A DNA stretch of 64,000 nucleotides from assembly GCA_002900995.3 (NCBI GenBank), contig CM035308.1:3312810-3376809 (forward strand). Reading direction: 5' to 3'. The notes under the pieces were generated by a model. The model made no database searches, was not told the origin of the DNA, and saw nothing but the letters and a program-made list of their open reading frames with translations. Below, in pieces: positions 1 through 11,590 of this stretch. This stretch comes from Ganoderma boninense. Taxonomy: Eukaryota > Basidiomycota > Agaricomycetes > Polyporales > Polyporaceae. The position numbers were made by a program, and so were the translations under genes. Numbering within the stretch: position 1 is the first letter of the stretch; each line of letters begins with the position of its first letter.

Positions 1-37
1 TAAAGTCTGCTCATCATCTTCCACGGAAGCTGTGCAG

Positions 38-186
38 GATATCGTGCGGTTTTCGATGGCCATCCACCCTACAACCACTCTTCCTTCGACGGTTGTTCCA
101 CAACTGACCTCGAGTCCTGGCTGCAGGCTCAGCCAAAGATCGACATTGGGACGTGCAGCAACGGGTATAGAGTTGAGATTCAGTGA
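38..186 (+). CDS. 3' terminal exon of an unknown gene (partial)
   Basis: The last exon of a gene that begins left of the window. An acceptor (GCTGTGCAG) ends at 37 and an open frame then runs to a TGA at 184-186, about 49 residues. The predicted peptide contains PYNHSSFDGCSTTDLESWL and NGYRVEIQ; its composition (two Cys, few rare codons) looks coding. I do not recognise the family. The call rests on the acceptor plus the composition of one short exon, so another boundary is possible. The next 960 bases show no convincing gene. Confidence 0.4.
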
Positions 187-1152
187 TGTTGGGTCTGGTG
201 AGTGGCTTCACATATGCCGCAACCTCTGAAGCGGCCGCAGGTGGGCAAGGGTTGGAGGAGCGCGGTGCAACGCGTCGTTGGGTATACGTCAGGGTGCGTC
301 CAGTCTGCCTCCATCGATACCTACGTCCGCATGCATCTCTCTACGTCGTATGCAAGGAGGTTGGATAAAGGCACCCAGCAGTATCGTGATCAGGGGCTCC
401 GGGACCCTCGATACGATGAGCGATGAACGAGGAGCACGCGGACTATGCCCATCGGTCAAGTTTCCCCGCAATTTTCAAGCCACGGGGATGCCCTTGGCCC
501 TCACAGTGCCTTCCCAAACTCTCTTTGTAACAGGGCCCATAGGTTCTTTGTGATAGCTAACAATACCAATACTCGCGTACAGCCTTTGAGCTTATTTCGG
601 GAAATCCTGGTGCAGCTGCTGGTAGACTCTAGCTGCGGCTGATCAGCAAATGGAGAGTAATTGACGAGTACGTGACAAGCTGTGGACAGAAGATCCCTCT
701 CATAATCGCCGATCTGTCTTGGATGCGTCTTGCAGGCGTTTCGGGTCCTATTTACGGCCTAAAGCTGCCGCGACCGGTGAACATTCAGTTCATAGTTCAT
801 GGCAGTGCGATGGATATTGACGAGGGACCTCAAACTGTCCATCGTGGCCGCAATCGAAGCCATTCATTTGGAAGTTGTAGGTTCTTCGCAGGCTAGAATC
901 TGGGCAAGGATCGTTGCACTTACACCGGTCTGTACCACCCATCTTTACGTCTGAATACCTCCAGCAATTCTCAGGTGAGAGACTGTCGCATCCTTCATGT
1001 CGACGTCCGCATCATCAGAGAGACCGTGTTTCATAGTTCGACACACCACTCAAGAACTTTTACGCGGGGATTTCCTGAGAAGCGTACTCCTTCCTCCTTA
1101 TACGTGGACGTTTTTGTGGGGTCGTGGTACCACCCCTCCCTCCATCCCTCTC

Positions 1153-2960
1153 ATGGACGCATCGGATCCCCTTACTCAATCTCTTACCTTGATCGTTTCG
1201 CGTATCAAGGAAGCTCTTGCGTGTGGAATAGTCGCCATAGTCATATCAACAGGGTGAGTCCTATTGCTATTTGGTGTCTCGGTCCGTGCGTCGATTCTAG
1301 TCCGCCGCTGATCTATCGCACTGCAGCGTCTATGGAGTCACCATTTTGCAAGCATACATATACTTTCGGAACAGCGAGAAAGATTCTGTGCCATTGAGGT
1401 CCTTCGTAAGCATTGTGGCCCCCGTTAGATTAAAATACCACGCTGATATCTGGCTCGGAAAAGGTTGCATTATTGTTGTACGTATACTGCAACTGCCGTT
1501 GGCAGTACATCAATGGGTTGAATATACAACACTTTAAAGCTTCCTTGACACGGCATCGCTGGCCCTGGCCATCGATGCACTGTTCGAGTACGTCGTAGCA
1601 GATTTCGGAGAAACATGACTACTCCTCAAGCTGCCTTCGTGAGTCCTTGCGTACCAACATATCTCTTGCCCACTGCATCTGATGAACCCTCACTCCAGCG
1701 TGCTGACGGTGAGTGCGACTAGCTGGCTGCCCCGTTATACGAGCGGATGCTCATGACACACGTAGTTTGTGAATGGAATAACAGTAAGCGTCGTCGACGA
1801 GCCCATGTTGCTTCCAACATATATGCATGACTAAATTTGTGCTTGCATTCGGACGCTAATAGTACCTGATTGCGACGCTGACACAGTGGTATGTTCTTAT
1901 GCCGCAGTTGTAGCCTTAGTTTCTGACTCGGTCCTTCATTCAGCTATTTCGCTCACCGTCTTTGGGGTCGTAAGTTCAAGTCATTCCCCGCATTGTATGT
2001 TGTGTATGACTGATTGACATTTTAGTGAGCAAGGGAAACGTGACGCTCGTGTGCAGCATTGTAAGGCGACATTCAGGTTCAAACTTGAACAATCATTGAT
2101 TGCATGTGTAAATTTGTCAGGTTATTCTCTCCTTGGTCTCGCTCGGTCAGTCCGTCCGTAATTTGGTTTCAGCCTTTGGACCTAGGGTCTTCTAACGTCC
2201 AACATTCGATCGTGGACAGGTGTTGCAATAGGTAAAAAAGATAGCAGCGAATACTACAGTGTATCAGGGAGTCGTGACTAACTTACCGGCCTTGTTGCAG
2301 TCGTATGCATTCGTGAGTACGTACATCGCCAGACGGTACACTGGAGTGGCACCGCGTGGACGCTGACCCGAGCGTTTTCAGCTATACGGATCCAGATTTC
2401 ACCTCCTTGGCTTTGCCCGAGATGCGGTTGCTCATAGGCCTTGCAAACGGCCTGAGCGTCCCGTGCGACGTCGCCATCACAATTGGTCTTTCGTACTATC
2501 TCAACTCAAAGAGGACCGGATTCAAGAGGTAGGTACTGCGGGCTTCCAGGACCACGAGTCAATTTAATTTCATCCACCTTGTGCAGAACAGATTCGATCA
2601 TTAACCGGCTGATCATATTCCTGAGCTACGAAGTAGACTCAGGTTTAGGGGTCAGAAATTCCGTGACGTGACCGTGATGTTACATTTCCAGCTACGCGTA
2701 TCAATCTGTGACTGTGTGTGACTAATGCGCCATTTCGTAGTGTGGGCGTGATATTCCTGTCACTTGCTCCGGCCTCACGTGATAATAATGGGGAGTACCC
2801 TTAGTAAGTAAGGCGCTTAGTCATGTTGCTGCGTTCTTCGTCAGCGTTCGCTCCCGACGTGTCGTCCACTCAGCCTCAACTTGGGGTCCCAGACAACTGT
2901 CTTCGCCTTGTCTTGGTCAAGTCGTCGTGATCTTAACTGGATGTCAACATGCAGATCAAC
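1153..2960 (+). CDS. DUF6534-like multi-pass membrane protein, micro-exon gene
   Basis: Fungal integral membrane protein of the DUF6534 type (function unknown, usually about seven helices). Readable blocks in order: MDASDPLTQSLTLIV (exon 1153-1253), VYGVTILQAYIYFRNSEKD (exon 1327-1405), FLDTASLALAIDALFEY near 1542-1600, FVNGIT and YLIATLTQ as micro-exons of about 18 and 24 nt (about 1766-1885), YFAHRLWGRKFKSFPA (about 1943-1994), LIGLANGLSVPCDVAITI (about 2430-2485), YYLNSKRTGFKR and TDSIINRLIIF (to about 2622). These match the family's recalled order (YGV..LQ..IYFR, FLDT.SLAL, Q.FFA.R.W, RTGF.R.D..IN.LI.F). Exons 1 and 2 join in phase. One frame shift is needed just after FEYVVADFG (about 1610), so the gene may be mildly decayed, or I missed a splice site. 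The 3' end is approximate. Confidence 0.6.
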
Positions 2961-5649
2961 GTCGTGGTGAGCAATCGTTTCATTCTGTCTGTTCCTGGAT
3001 GCTTAATTCTGCACATTAGGTTCTATTCGACCCGTTGCATATGTGGGCACCGAGCCGTTGACTGGGCATCACCGCTAGCACATGTTGTTTGAATGCGAGA
3101 GTTGAACGTGCATCCTTGCGATGTGTTCAGCGGTTCGTGAGGATGCAAAGAACCAGTGGAAATGGGGCTGATGGGTCGCTCGCTGCTCGGTGAAGCATGG
3201 TGGACGCAGGCCTCGGTTGTCATACATGTGGTGAGTCACTGTTGCTTTGCATTATGAAGATTCGTGTCCTTTCATGCATGTGTGGTTTCTGTCTGGGTCG
3301 GGTTTGAATAGAGGGCGTCGTTGCATCACTTTAGGTGCTGGCAAGAGTCCCACTCCTCGTCGTCCGGGCGCTCGACCGTTTGGGCAGGTTGATGTTACAG
3401 CGCTGACTGTTGTATTTATTTCGTCATCATGGGTAGCAGTGAAGGAAGACAGAGATTTAGTCAGTTAGCTTCAGTAGTTGGTCCTGCTGGGTATCTCCCT
3501 TGTGCTGATGGCTCACGGGTCTCGCTTTGTCCTCTAGGTTCAAGTCGCGTAGTGGGTAGGGCTATAGTGAGCTTTCGCGGCAGAAGGAGATGACACAATG
3601 GTCACAAATAGTGTGCGCGTGATGCATATCAACCACAAGTGGGGGAGAGGGGGACAACTGTGAGTCTTCTATGCTTGTTCGTTGACATCTGAACATTTTC
3701 CACGCATCTCGCTTTGCAGGTGATGGTCTAGGTTCGCAGTTATAACCCATGATTATCTCGTAGGCAATCTATTTCCACTAGAGGTACGTACGTCTCTGTG
3801 CATCTGAGCTTGCTGTGTTCCTGATATGCTGGGATGTGGGTGGAAAGCATGCGATTTAGGTTTGCACTATTATCTCCAACCAGCTGGCAAGCTTCTTGAA
3901 GGCGGGACAGTGGGTCCTCGGCTAGTAAGCATCCTGTAGTTTGTCATGACTGACGAGTCATAGAACTGATTTTTGTAGTTGAGGAGGCCACATTGAGTCG
4001 TTCGTGTTTGCGTCAGGTGCGTTCGGAAGGGTCCCGAAACATCACCCGACCATGAGGCCATGAACATACTGTGTGGTCGCAGCGGCCCCACACCCTTTCC
4101 AACTGCCGCTTCACGCGTGCGGGTATAGGCAGAGTTGCAATTTGGAACATCGAGATGCACCAGGATGTTCTTGGGGAGCTGATTGGGGAGGGACCGCTCA
4201 GCGTTGATGGCAGTTCCCGTATAATCCCAGCGAGGCCGAAGTATCCAATGGTAGCCCCGAATACGATCATCAGACTTTCTTCTGACTGCTTATTTTCCCC
4301 GCGATATGGTCCTTGTACTCGCCCCATGACTAAATACCTGTGCTGGGTACGTCTGCATGTCGGTAGACCTTGAGTACGGGGGACGCCGTCTCACGCGCTA
4401 TCTCAGGCATAGGGGTGAGGTCAATAGGATCTTGACGAGTGGTGGGGACGCAAACTTGTCTGTGACAGCAGGAAATGATGGCTATGTGGAAAATACAGCC
4501 TGCAGCGTGGGCTTGCAACGACGGTGCATTCGTGCACCCTGATGGTGTCCCAAGTGAGTCCTTGGCTTTTTTGACATTTACGAATCTGACGATGATGGAG
4601 GTTGATGATTACCCTCCGTCTGTGCTCATGCAGCACCGTTCACTGTGTGCGAGTTCACCCAGCAGGCTTAGACGTGGGACGTCAGTGCGGGAGTGCATGC
4701 ATGAGCTGGAAACTGACGACAGCGTCGTCACCGTCTACCACTGGTGAATCTAGTTATGCAGTGCACCAGGGACAGTCCTCCTGAGTGGATGTCTAGAGTT
4801 GTAGCATGGGGGTGGGATGTCTAGTCATTTTCCCTGTGTGCGGTGTTGAAGATCAGAATTTTGGCGCATCTGTTGTTTCCGGCGACAAGCAGTATGCCTT
4901 ATGTTCAAGCGTCAATTTATAGTGTGCAAGTTTGTCTCTGTCTTGGTTGTTGCTGTGTTCGGACTGACCCTATTGTGTTTGTAGGCTGTCATCAACTCCC
5001 TGCTTGTACATTGCCCTTCGGTCTGTAGGTGTTGACAGTGAAGCACTTGCTTGTCACCTTCGGAGGGAGAGGCGTGAGGTTACTCGTTTGTAGGTGGCTT
5101 GTGGGGTTCCTGTTTGGGCGGTTTCGGTGAATGATTCTCTCTGATGCATTGTTGTATTCTTACTCAAGGCGCTACATGATAGATTGTGTGCGAAGCGGTG
5201 GTCCTTGTGCCGGTTATAGCCTCGGTAGTAATCGGTGGGTGTATTGATATGGTGGATCTTTTCTCTGTTCCGTGTAATCAATGTGTCTGAATAGGTATGT
5301 GCCATGATCCGTGTCCATTAGAGACGGGGGGCTGACCAGATGGTCTGGAAGGAAACAACGTGCGCCATTGCTGTTTGTGAGTATGAGTAAGCTTCACGTC
5401 AGCCAGGCTACTGGGACGTGGACCTTTCCTCTGACCGTCGTCTTCGCTGTGCTTTGCTGTGGTCATCTCCCTCTGTCAAGCTATCTATAATCTTGGGGAG
5501 GGATGGATCGTCATTATGTATATGGTCATGTGAGTGTGGTCTCAAATGAAAATGTTTGAATGCAAAAATCGTCGTTGGCAGGGCTTAAAAAGTGTTGTAC
5601 TGAATGCCGTTTGTTCCAGATACTCGCACCGAGTAGAGAATTTGATGTA
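2961..5649. other. stretch without a supported gene
   Basis: No frame with family-like content and consistent splice phase was found on either strand. Short open stretches exist near 4013-4330 and 4357-4780, with GT-AG-like motifs between them, but the peptides are not recognisable. A micro-exon gene such as the one at 1153 could be hidden here. Confidence 0.4.
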
Positions 5650-5729
5650 GAATCGTGCACACTCAGGCTCGAACCTGCAACTGCAAAAATCCACATGTGC
5701 GTTTACCCACTGCACTACTTACCTTTCAG
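5650..5729 (-). repeat. tRNA-derived SINE-like module
   Basis: Read on the minus strand, the sequence has a tRNA-like D arm (stem GTGC...GCAC around AGTGGGTAAAC) and a T arm with B box GGTTCGAGCC in a CAGG/CCTG stem. Spacing between A-box-like and B-box-like elements fits an internal RNA polymerase III promoter. The acceptor stem is not preserved and the anticodon arm is weak, so I call it a tRNA-derived repeat and not a functional tRNA. The D-arm core resembles the forward module inside the MITE at 9049-9120. Confidence 0.5.
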
Positions 5730-7452
5730 TAAGAAAAAGTGATGTACAACATATTGATGTTACTATTGTATAGGAACTGGAAGATGAAAGTGTGTAAAGT
5801 TGATGTGTGTGTCCTAGGTGTGGCATACACTCAGGTAAGGTCTGGCCTGAGGTTGTTGACACGGTGTGCTTACAACTTCTAGACTTCGGTCAAATTAATT
5901 TTGTATGGACATGTTGCGAGTTGGCATGTCTGTTGTTTATCTATCAGGTGACTAAAATGTATCTTAATATGGTTTTAGCTAAAAGCTGTGTGATCTAGGA
6001 GATACTTGAAAGATTTATGGTTACCAGCCCATTTGGGAGGGCTAACGACCTTGTCATAGAAATAGCAAGTGAAAATTTATGGCACATTTCTTGCTTCTCA
6101 GATCTCAAGTGCTTTGAATCTTGATTAAACTATGTTTCTGCAGGTGCCCAGAGCATTGCATACACGAGGATGTGAAGGTCCGTGCTGATGATAAGGGCAC
6201 TGTCAGTTATAGTTTGGTTCCGAGGAGAAGCTGTAGCCTGCTTCTCTTGGGGTCTGTTTCAGGTTGCATAGTGTGCCAGCCAGGATACACGTTGCATGTA
6301 TAGAGTTTGGGGAGAAAAATCAGTCTTCTCTTCTCATAGGGCGGTGATGTGTTGTTTGCCGATGTTTGGCTTCCCAGACTATAAATCCTGGGTAGAGCAG
6401 CCGAGGTGTATCTAGACTAATTGTTTTGCTATGGGCGCGTTGTACTGGTCCTGATTAAGCCAGTGTTGATGCTATGGTGACAGAATATTTGTAGATGCAG
6501 ACATTCGGAGGCTTTAGTGCCTGTGATGTTCAGGTGCTGACCATTAAATTCAGGGCTGGGCTGAATACTAGTAGTGAATTGGATATCTCTCATTTCCCTT
6601 GTATTGGTGCATCTCTGGGACATTCGTTCCATTCTGCCATTGTTCGATGGGAAATTCTTCTGCGTCTTCCCTAGCTAGGACTAAGGAGAGGGCCAGGCAG
6701 GGTTGGTGAGGTTCAGAGTGACATAATCGTGCGGCTGTTGCATGGTCGTAAATTAATATGCATTTAATCTCCTGTTTGAGGCACCGTATCTACAGATATG
6801 TTCGCTAACAATGCTGGTCGACCAATGCAAATATGTACTTTCAAAGGTACATCTAGTCATCTGAGAAATAAAAGAGCTCAGCAAATTCTCACTGTGGTGG
6901 TGCCAAGAACTCTGAGACTGCGCTTCCGGCATGCCAGCACGCCCTCGCAAAGGCCAAAACGGTGGGGTAATCGTGTCGTCAGGGGTCAGAGCTCCGGCGG
7001 GCTTTTGCGTGGGACTGTTATAGGGTGTCAGTCATTGCGAGAGCTGGGGAGATCTCGGCTAAGAATTTCACATCTGGTAATGACGGTCGTCTGGTCATCG
7101 ACTGTTCTCGTGTTCAGGCAAAGATGGGCCGACATGGAAAGACACGGACAGCCTCTAAGCAAGCGACGACTAAGATTTGCGATCTGGATGTCAACAGTGT
7201 GAATTTGTAGTAGACAAGACGTCATCATTGGTCCAACGGATGCCAGGAATGTGTTCTCGACTCAGAATGATTGCCCATGTCTGCTTGACGTGTATATGAG
7301 ATGTCGTTCTGGTTGAAATTTGCTTGTTGACACGGCGAGCAGTGTAGAGGTGCGTGCAATGTCGAAGAATTATGTCTGAACACTAGCAGCTGACGGTTGC
7401 TTGGCATATTTGGGAACTCTGTGTCTGCTCATGAGATAGTCAGGGAATCGTG
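5730..7452. other. AT-richer stretch without a supported gene
   Basis: Visibly AT-richer than its surroundings (about 5700-6800). The short open stretches in 6798-7210 lack family features or coherent splicing. It may hold 5' sequence of the gene at 7453, or decayed repeat DNA. Confidence 0.4.
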
Positions 7453-8035
7453 ATGGCTGACACTGTCTTAGAAAGGTCTGACAGTAGAAAGTTTTGCGAC
7501 ATGGCACGGAAATTACGAACCCGAGAGCGCAAAACCATCAACGCGTTCGCGTTTCTTCCGGATGAAGGTTCGTCTCTCAGACTGGTACCTTTCAGTGTAC
7601 TGCTGTTGAACTTGGTGCATTCTAGAGACATTCAGAGTAGTTGCTGTTCGCTATCGAAAGCCTACTACGGAATTCCAGAGCTGTACGGAGGAGTGTCATA
7701 CCCAAGAACCATGTGTAGCATGGTATCCTCCAATTTGGCCATCCCTCGGAATTGAAGGCGGTAGTCTCCGTGTCCAGTCTTACACAGATTCGTCGAGCAA
7801 GTCGTCGTACCAGGTATGGTATTCGGAGCCGTCGGAGTACGAACGTCTTCCGGTGAACTGGGCGATCGAGGGGCTGTGTGGGCGGGGAAGGTTCTGGTGT
7901 GGTCCAGTTGTTGTTTTAAAGTTGGGTAGTGGTGAGAGCGGTGAAGGCCTGTATCGGAACATCGACGATGAGGATATCCCGTCTTTTTCTCAGTACTTCC
8001 GGGAACATTCTATGATTCATCCGTCCCAGTATTGA
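7453..8035 (+). CDS. hypothetical protein with VWYS...VVVLK-type C-terminal domain
   Basis: Two exons in phase: 7453-7567 and 7626-8035, with a 58-bp intron (GTTCGT...TTCTAG); 174 residues, ATG at 7453. Exon 1 encodes a basic N-terminus (MADTVLERSDSRKF, KLRTRERK) leading into FAFLPDE. Exon 2 has a Cys-containing stretch (FQSCTEECHTQEPC), then QVWYSEPSEYE, NWAIEGLCG, FWCGPVVVLKLG and YRNIDDEDIPSFSQYF before TGA. The pattern VWYS(E/D)..., N.AI..L.G, W/FxG.(V/I)(V/I)V(L/M)K, then a Tyr-Ile-Asp block ending in YF also closes the MYND proteins at 10478 and 14557, and more weakly the protein at 35153. I infer one shared domain of unknown function. The gene lies just upstream of duplicated segment A. 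No signal peptide or membrane segment is evident. Confidence 0.65.
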
Positions 8036-8836
8036 CTCCATCTCAGTCTCTTTAGCCAATCTATGTACGCACGCCAGTGCTGATCCTTGCACGACCACTC
8101 CTTACTGTACCCAACATGCGCGCTATTACCTGCTTGCCCGTTTCAAATTGGGTCATATCACGTGGCGGGCATCTCGACTTCCTTGTCTGCATGCACGCCG
8201 TAACCCTGCACCTGCGATTCCTACCCACGCCTCAAACAGCCCTCATGATCCTGCTCCAAGTTGTCGGTTCCACCTTCACAGTGTGGGTTGGGGTACATAT
8301 CTACGCTCCTTCTTGTCTACGGTCAAGGGAGCACCCCGACTCCAGCGGCCTTGAGATGTCTACTCTCCCTGAGTCCGCCCCCTCTGCATTTGTGGACAGT
8401 TGCTTGAGCAGCGATGCCCGTTCTGTAGCTCAAGTTGCTATGCTGACCACGGAACCCACACAGCTATCCTTCGTTCAGGAAGGAGATGCGGCGCCGCCAG
8501 TGCCGGCTACCGTGACACGCTGGCGGCCTGGCCGGTCCAAATTCCTGGTGACCACCGCCGCCTCATTCGCTGAAGAAGAAGTGGCAAAAACAAAACCACC
8601 GCAACTTCCACGGATCCTTCAAGTTGAGAAGCAGCAGGTGACGACTTAAGGCTGAACACGGCTCAAACCGCGGTTGATCCGGAGCCGTGACCGCAGTTAA
8701 CAGCCCTCCGAAAGGCGTGATCCAGAGCCGCAGCTTAACCGCACCGCAGTTAATTATTAACCGCAGTTCAGTTAATACATAAACCGCAGTTCAATACATT
8801 AACCGCAGGACTTATTAACAGTTATTAATATAGTGT

Positions 8837-8918
8837 TGTTCCAACCGGGAATTGAACCAAGGACCTCAGGGCTTTGCATTCATTCGACCAGGCGTACTAA
8901 CCACTACACCAACTGACC
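8837..8918 (-). repeat. tRNA-like module inside the MITE (minus strand)
   Basis: On the minus strand: an A-box-like TGGTGTAGTGG in a D-arm context (GTTGGTGTAGTGGTTAG), then a B-box-like GGTTCAATTCC about 50 nt later. Spacing matches an internal Pol III promoter. Pairing in the T and acceptor stems is imperfect, so it is probably a tRNA-derived remnant. Confidence 0.55.
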
Positions 8919-8963
8919 ATTACAGCCCGAGGCAACTAATATAATAAGTACTATTGTTACTGA

Positions 8964-8998
8964 GATAAGATAAGATAAGATAGATAAGATAAGATAAC
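8964..8998. repeat. GATAA microsatellite
   Basis: About seven tandem GATAA/GATA units between the two tRNA-like modules of the MITE. A length-variable simple repeat; no function inferred. Confidence 0.85.
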
Positions 8999-9048
8999 AT
9001 TCAATAAGGTCGTTGGTATATGGATATAGTTGTATATGAAGTAGTTAA

Positions 9049-9120
9049 GAGCCCATGGTGCAGTGGTTAGCACGGCTGTTTGAATAAACCAGGCCTCTGG
9101 TTCGATTCCAGCTGGTGCAA
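9049..9120 (+). repeat. tRNA-like module inside the MITE (plus strand)
   Basis: A well-formed D arm (GTGC/GCAC stem around AGTGGTTA), an anticodon-arm-like hairpin (CTG...CAG) and a T arm CTGG-TTCGATT-CCAG with perfect B box GGTTCGATTCC. The acceptor stem pairs over only about three bases. It looks like an internal Pol III promoter of tRNA origin and not a working tRNA gene. Confidence 0.6.
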
Positions 9121-10043
9121 TTACATTAAATATGGTATTAATATGTACCTCATAAGGCTTTGTAAACCCGCAGATAAACTGTGGTTAATAGGATTAATAT
9201 ATATCCTTGATCCGGAGCCGTGATTAACTGCACCGCGGTTAACAGTAAACCGCGGCTTGCATAACTGCGGTTCAAATTGCGGCTCGGTTAATCATTAACC
9301 GCGCTGTTAACTGTAACCGTGTTCAGCCTTATGACGACTTCTGCAATTCAAGAGGCAAGTACAAGTCGGCGGCTGCATGAGGCCCACTTCGCTTGCCCGG
9401 TTCCCGACTGCGGGAGTACCTTCACTCGGCGCTTCAGCCTAAGAGGTGCGTTCCGTCTTGCATATGTATTGGAGTGTTCACCCTTTCCCGTCTGGCTTTG
9501 TGCGTGCTGATCACTTCGTATCTCTTGGGATGTTTTTAGCTCACCTTCGTTCCCATACGGCTGAACGTCCTTTTAAATGTGAATGGCCGGACTGCAATAA
9601 ACGCTTTACGCGACAAACGGATTGCAGGTGAGCAATCGGCAGGCTAGCTTCGTGATCTGTCAACATACAGTTTGCTCATGCATCAGTAAAACAGACGTCA
9701 TTTTGCGTTGCATTCTCAAGCACAACTGCGCGTTTGTGAGGGATGCGGGAAGAGATACAGTCGTATGGATGCTTTCATAGTATGTTCTCCATCCACTTGC
9801 CCTTCGACTCACGTTCGTTGATGGCAGTGACTTTGACAGAGGCACTGTATGCAGAATAAGGTGCTCTGGAGTATAAAACGTCGATTTTTGCTGACTTCTG
9901 TGTTTTCACGCCATCTAGTGCGTTCAGACAGCGGCGTCGAATGTTTCCGGGAGCGTATGAAGCGTGAGGGTGAAGCCGATGTGGCCTCGTCGACGTGTAA
10001 TGAGAACATTGGGCATAGGCTGACGTGGCGACATCGCTGGTAG

Positions 10044-10477
10044 CGAGGTGTGCGATGAGTGGTTGGATGCGAGGAGGAGGTGGGGTTGGAGATGTTTCTA
10101 TCATGTCTGCGGCACCTGAAGCCCGCTTTCTCCCTCGTCGTCTTAATACTTGAATTATGGCAGTGGTAGATAGTTATTCGCTTGCACATGTATGGAGTGA
10201 ATGACTGCGTGATAAAATCTATGTTCGCCGTCCTGTGGTCTGCCTACTGTGTTGTTTGGACGTCTCGTCTCGTCATCTCAAGGGGGGGAGTGGTGCTAGG
10301 GGGTTGCATATGGGATGTCAGCGAGCGGTTGATGGACAGGTCATTGTTAGAGGGTTGCATATCAGGCGTGGAGACAGATTGAGAACGGATTGCTAGGAAG
10401 GGACCAGAGACGATGAGACATTGTCATTTCAGTGAAGAGAGGCTCATCGTGTGTGTAATTGCATCAGAACGTACACG
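10044..10477. other. convergent intergenic spacer
   Basis: Lies between the 3' ends of the plus-strand C2H2 gene and the minus-strand MYND gene. It contains a G-run (about 10282-10289) and no supported gene. The corresponding spacer of copy B (14009-14556) is alignable in patches. Confidence 0.5.
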
Positions 10478-11547
10478 CTAGTACATCTCGTCCAGCCCTA
10501 TGTAGTTCGCAAAGTACACCTTCAGGCATGCGAGGTCAGCATCACTGATAGGTACAAAGTCGCGATAGTCCCAGCTGGCAAATTTCATCACAATTACCGT
10601 ACCCCTCCATGGGTGTTTAGGTCGTTCGTGAGAGCCGAAGAGGGAGAGGATGGCGGCATTGGCGATCCGCCGTTTATTGCGTAGAGCCTTGTCGGAGTAC
10701 CAGACGGCAAAAGGTTCTGGGAGTTTGCGTCCACCCTCCGATTCGAGAAGGATGCACTGAGGAGGAGCATCCGTGAAGTACTTGCCGAGAATGGGGCAAG
10801 GGCCTACTAGCTGGCCATCGGGCCAGGGCCCAAATGGCCGGTATTTGATGCCGATGTGCATGTGAACGTCTGGAGCCAATGAATCCCCAAATTTGTGAGT
10901 AGCGTCCTCAGTATGAAGCTATATGTGTACTTACTTGCACTGGGGTTGAAGTGCAATGATTTCACCAGATGCAGTTCCCCATCGTCAACGGTATCGTAGC
11001 GCATGAGAGGTCTTATCATCGTCCTCCTATGTTGGATATGCTCGCGCTCTCTGGTGACACCACACGTGCGACTATGGACGTTGCGGTCCTTGGACGACAC
11101 TCAGGAATGAGGTACGGGTTCATGCGAGGATGGGACTTACGATGGTTTCGTGCTGCATGGAACAGTAGGCAGCGTTGCCGCACCTCGAGCATCTGCGCCA
11201 TGTCAGTGTGTCGCATATGGCGCAGGGGTCGTATGAAGGAACTAAGAGAGGGTGATCGCTGAGGACGGCATGTTCTTGGGGGATACCGCAGTCACGACCA
11301 TGGATGTCGCGGTCCTTTGATCATAGTCAGTGAAGGAATGCATGTTCAGTCGACGACAGACAGGACTTACGATGTTTTCATGCCGCAAGGAGCAATAGGG
11401 AATGCCGCCGCACCTCGAGCACCGGCGCCATGTTGGAGCGTCGCAAAGGGCACAGGGGTCGTAAGAAGGATTCAAGAGGGGGTGGTCGTTGGGGAGAGGA
11501 CCAGACAACCCGCATATCAGGAGACTGTCGAAGTCGGATGGAGCCAT
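10478..11547 (-). CDS. two-finger MYND protein (copy A)
   Basis: Four exons in phase on the minus strand: 11371-11547, 11141-11314, 10935-11088 and 10478-10869; introns 56, 52 and 65 bp; 298 residues. Exon 1 carries the first six ligands of MYND finger 1 (C32, C35, C43, C46, C52, H56). Its last two ligands (H-x3-C, in DIHGRDC) open exon 2, giving C-x2-C-x7-C-x2-C-x5-C-x3-H-x7-H-x3-C. Exon 2 repeats the pattern and exon 3 closes finger 2. MYND domains bind proline-rich partner peptides. The C-terminus has AVWYSDKA, NAAILSLFG, WRGTVIVMKFASWDY and a final block reading ACLKVYFANYIG, the same arrangement as the gene at 7453. ATG at 11547 is shared with copy B. The 3' splice sites, phases and the paralogue agree, so the model is strong. 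Confidence 0.85.
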
Positions 11548-11590
11548 GTGGGCAGAGAGGGTTCATGAACGACATTTGTGGCATTGAGCT

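Larger units (their letters stand above)
8647..9331. mobile_element. hAT-type MITE with 15-bp TIRs and 8-bp target duplication
   Basis: Perfect 15-bp terminal inverted repeats (TAAGGCTGAACACGG / CCGTGTTCAGCCTTA) are flanked by a perfect 8-bp direct repeat TGACGACT at 8639-8646 and 9332-9339. An 8-bp target duplication with short TIRs is characteristic of hAT transposons. The 685-bp element has no coding capacity, so it is non-autonomous. Subterminal regions are rich in repeated GCGGTT/AACCGC motifs in both orientations, as often seen for transposase-binding regions. Inside are two opposing tRNA-like modules and a GATAA microsatellite. The paralogue at 13455-13460 has the uninterrupted site (GTGACGACGTCTGG), giving a natural empty-site control and showing insertion after the segmental duplication. 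Confidence 0.9.
8356..10043 (+). pseudogene. C2H2 zinc-finger gene, copy A, interrupted by a MITE
   Basis: Putative DNA-binding zinc-finger protein. Ignoring the insertion, the exons are 8356-8646 + 9340-9445, 9540-9627, 9695-9779 and 9840-10043, all in phase, for 257 residues. Finger 1 is CPVPDC...RAHLRSH (Cx4C, H-x3-H), split by intron 1. Finger 2 is CEWPDCNKRFTRQTDCRRHFALH (Cx4C-x12-H-x4-H), split by intron 2. Finger 3, CEGCGKRYSRMD...RHC, lacks the final His. ATG at 8356 was chosen because the paralogue has an equivalent ATG (13170) and upstream frames are not conserved. A 685-bp hAT-type MITE sits inside exon 1 and brings stops, so the gene is broken unless the element is spliced out or excised. 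The last exon runs 64 codons longer than in copy B. Confidence 0.75.

Noticed and set aside
4357..4539. Stretch resembling a WD40-like blade (RHRGEVNRILTSGGDANLSV)
   Set aside because: No second repeat, no WD dipeptide and no consistent splicing; similarity is too short.
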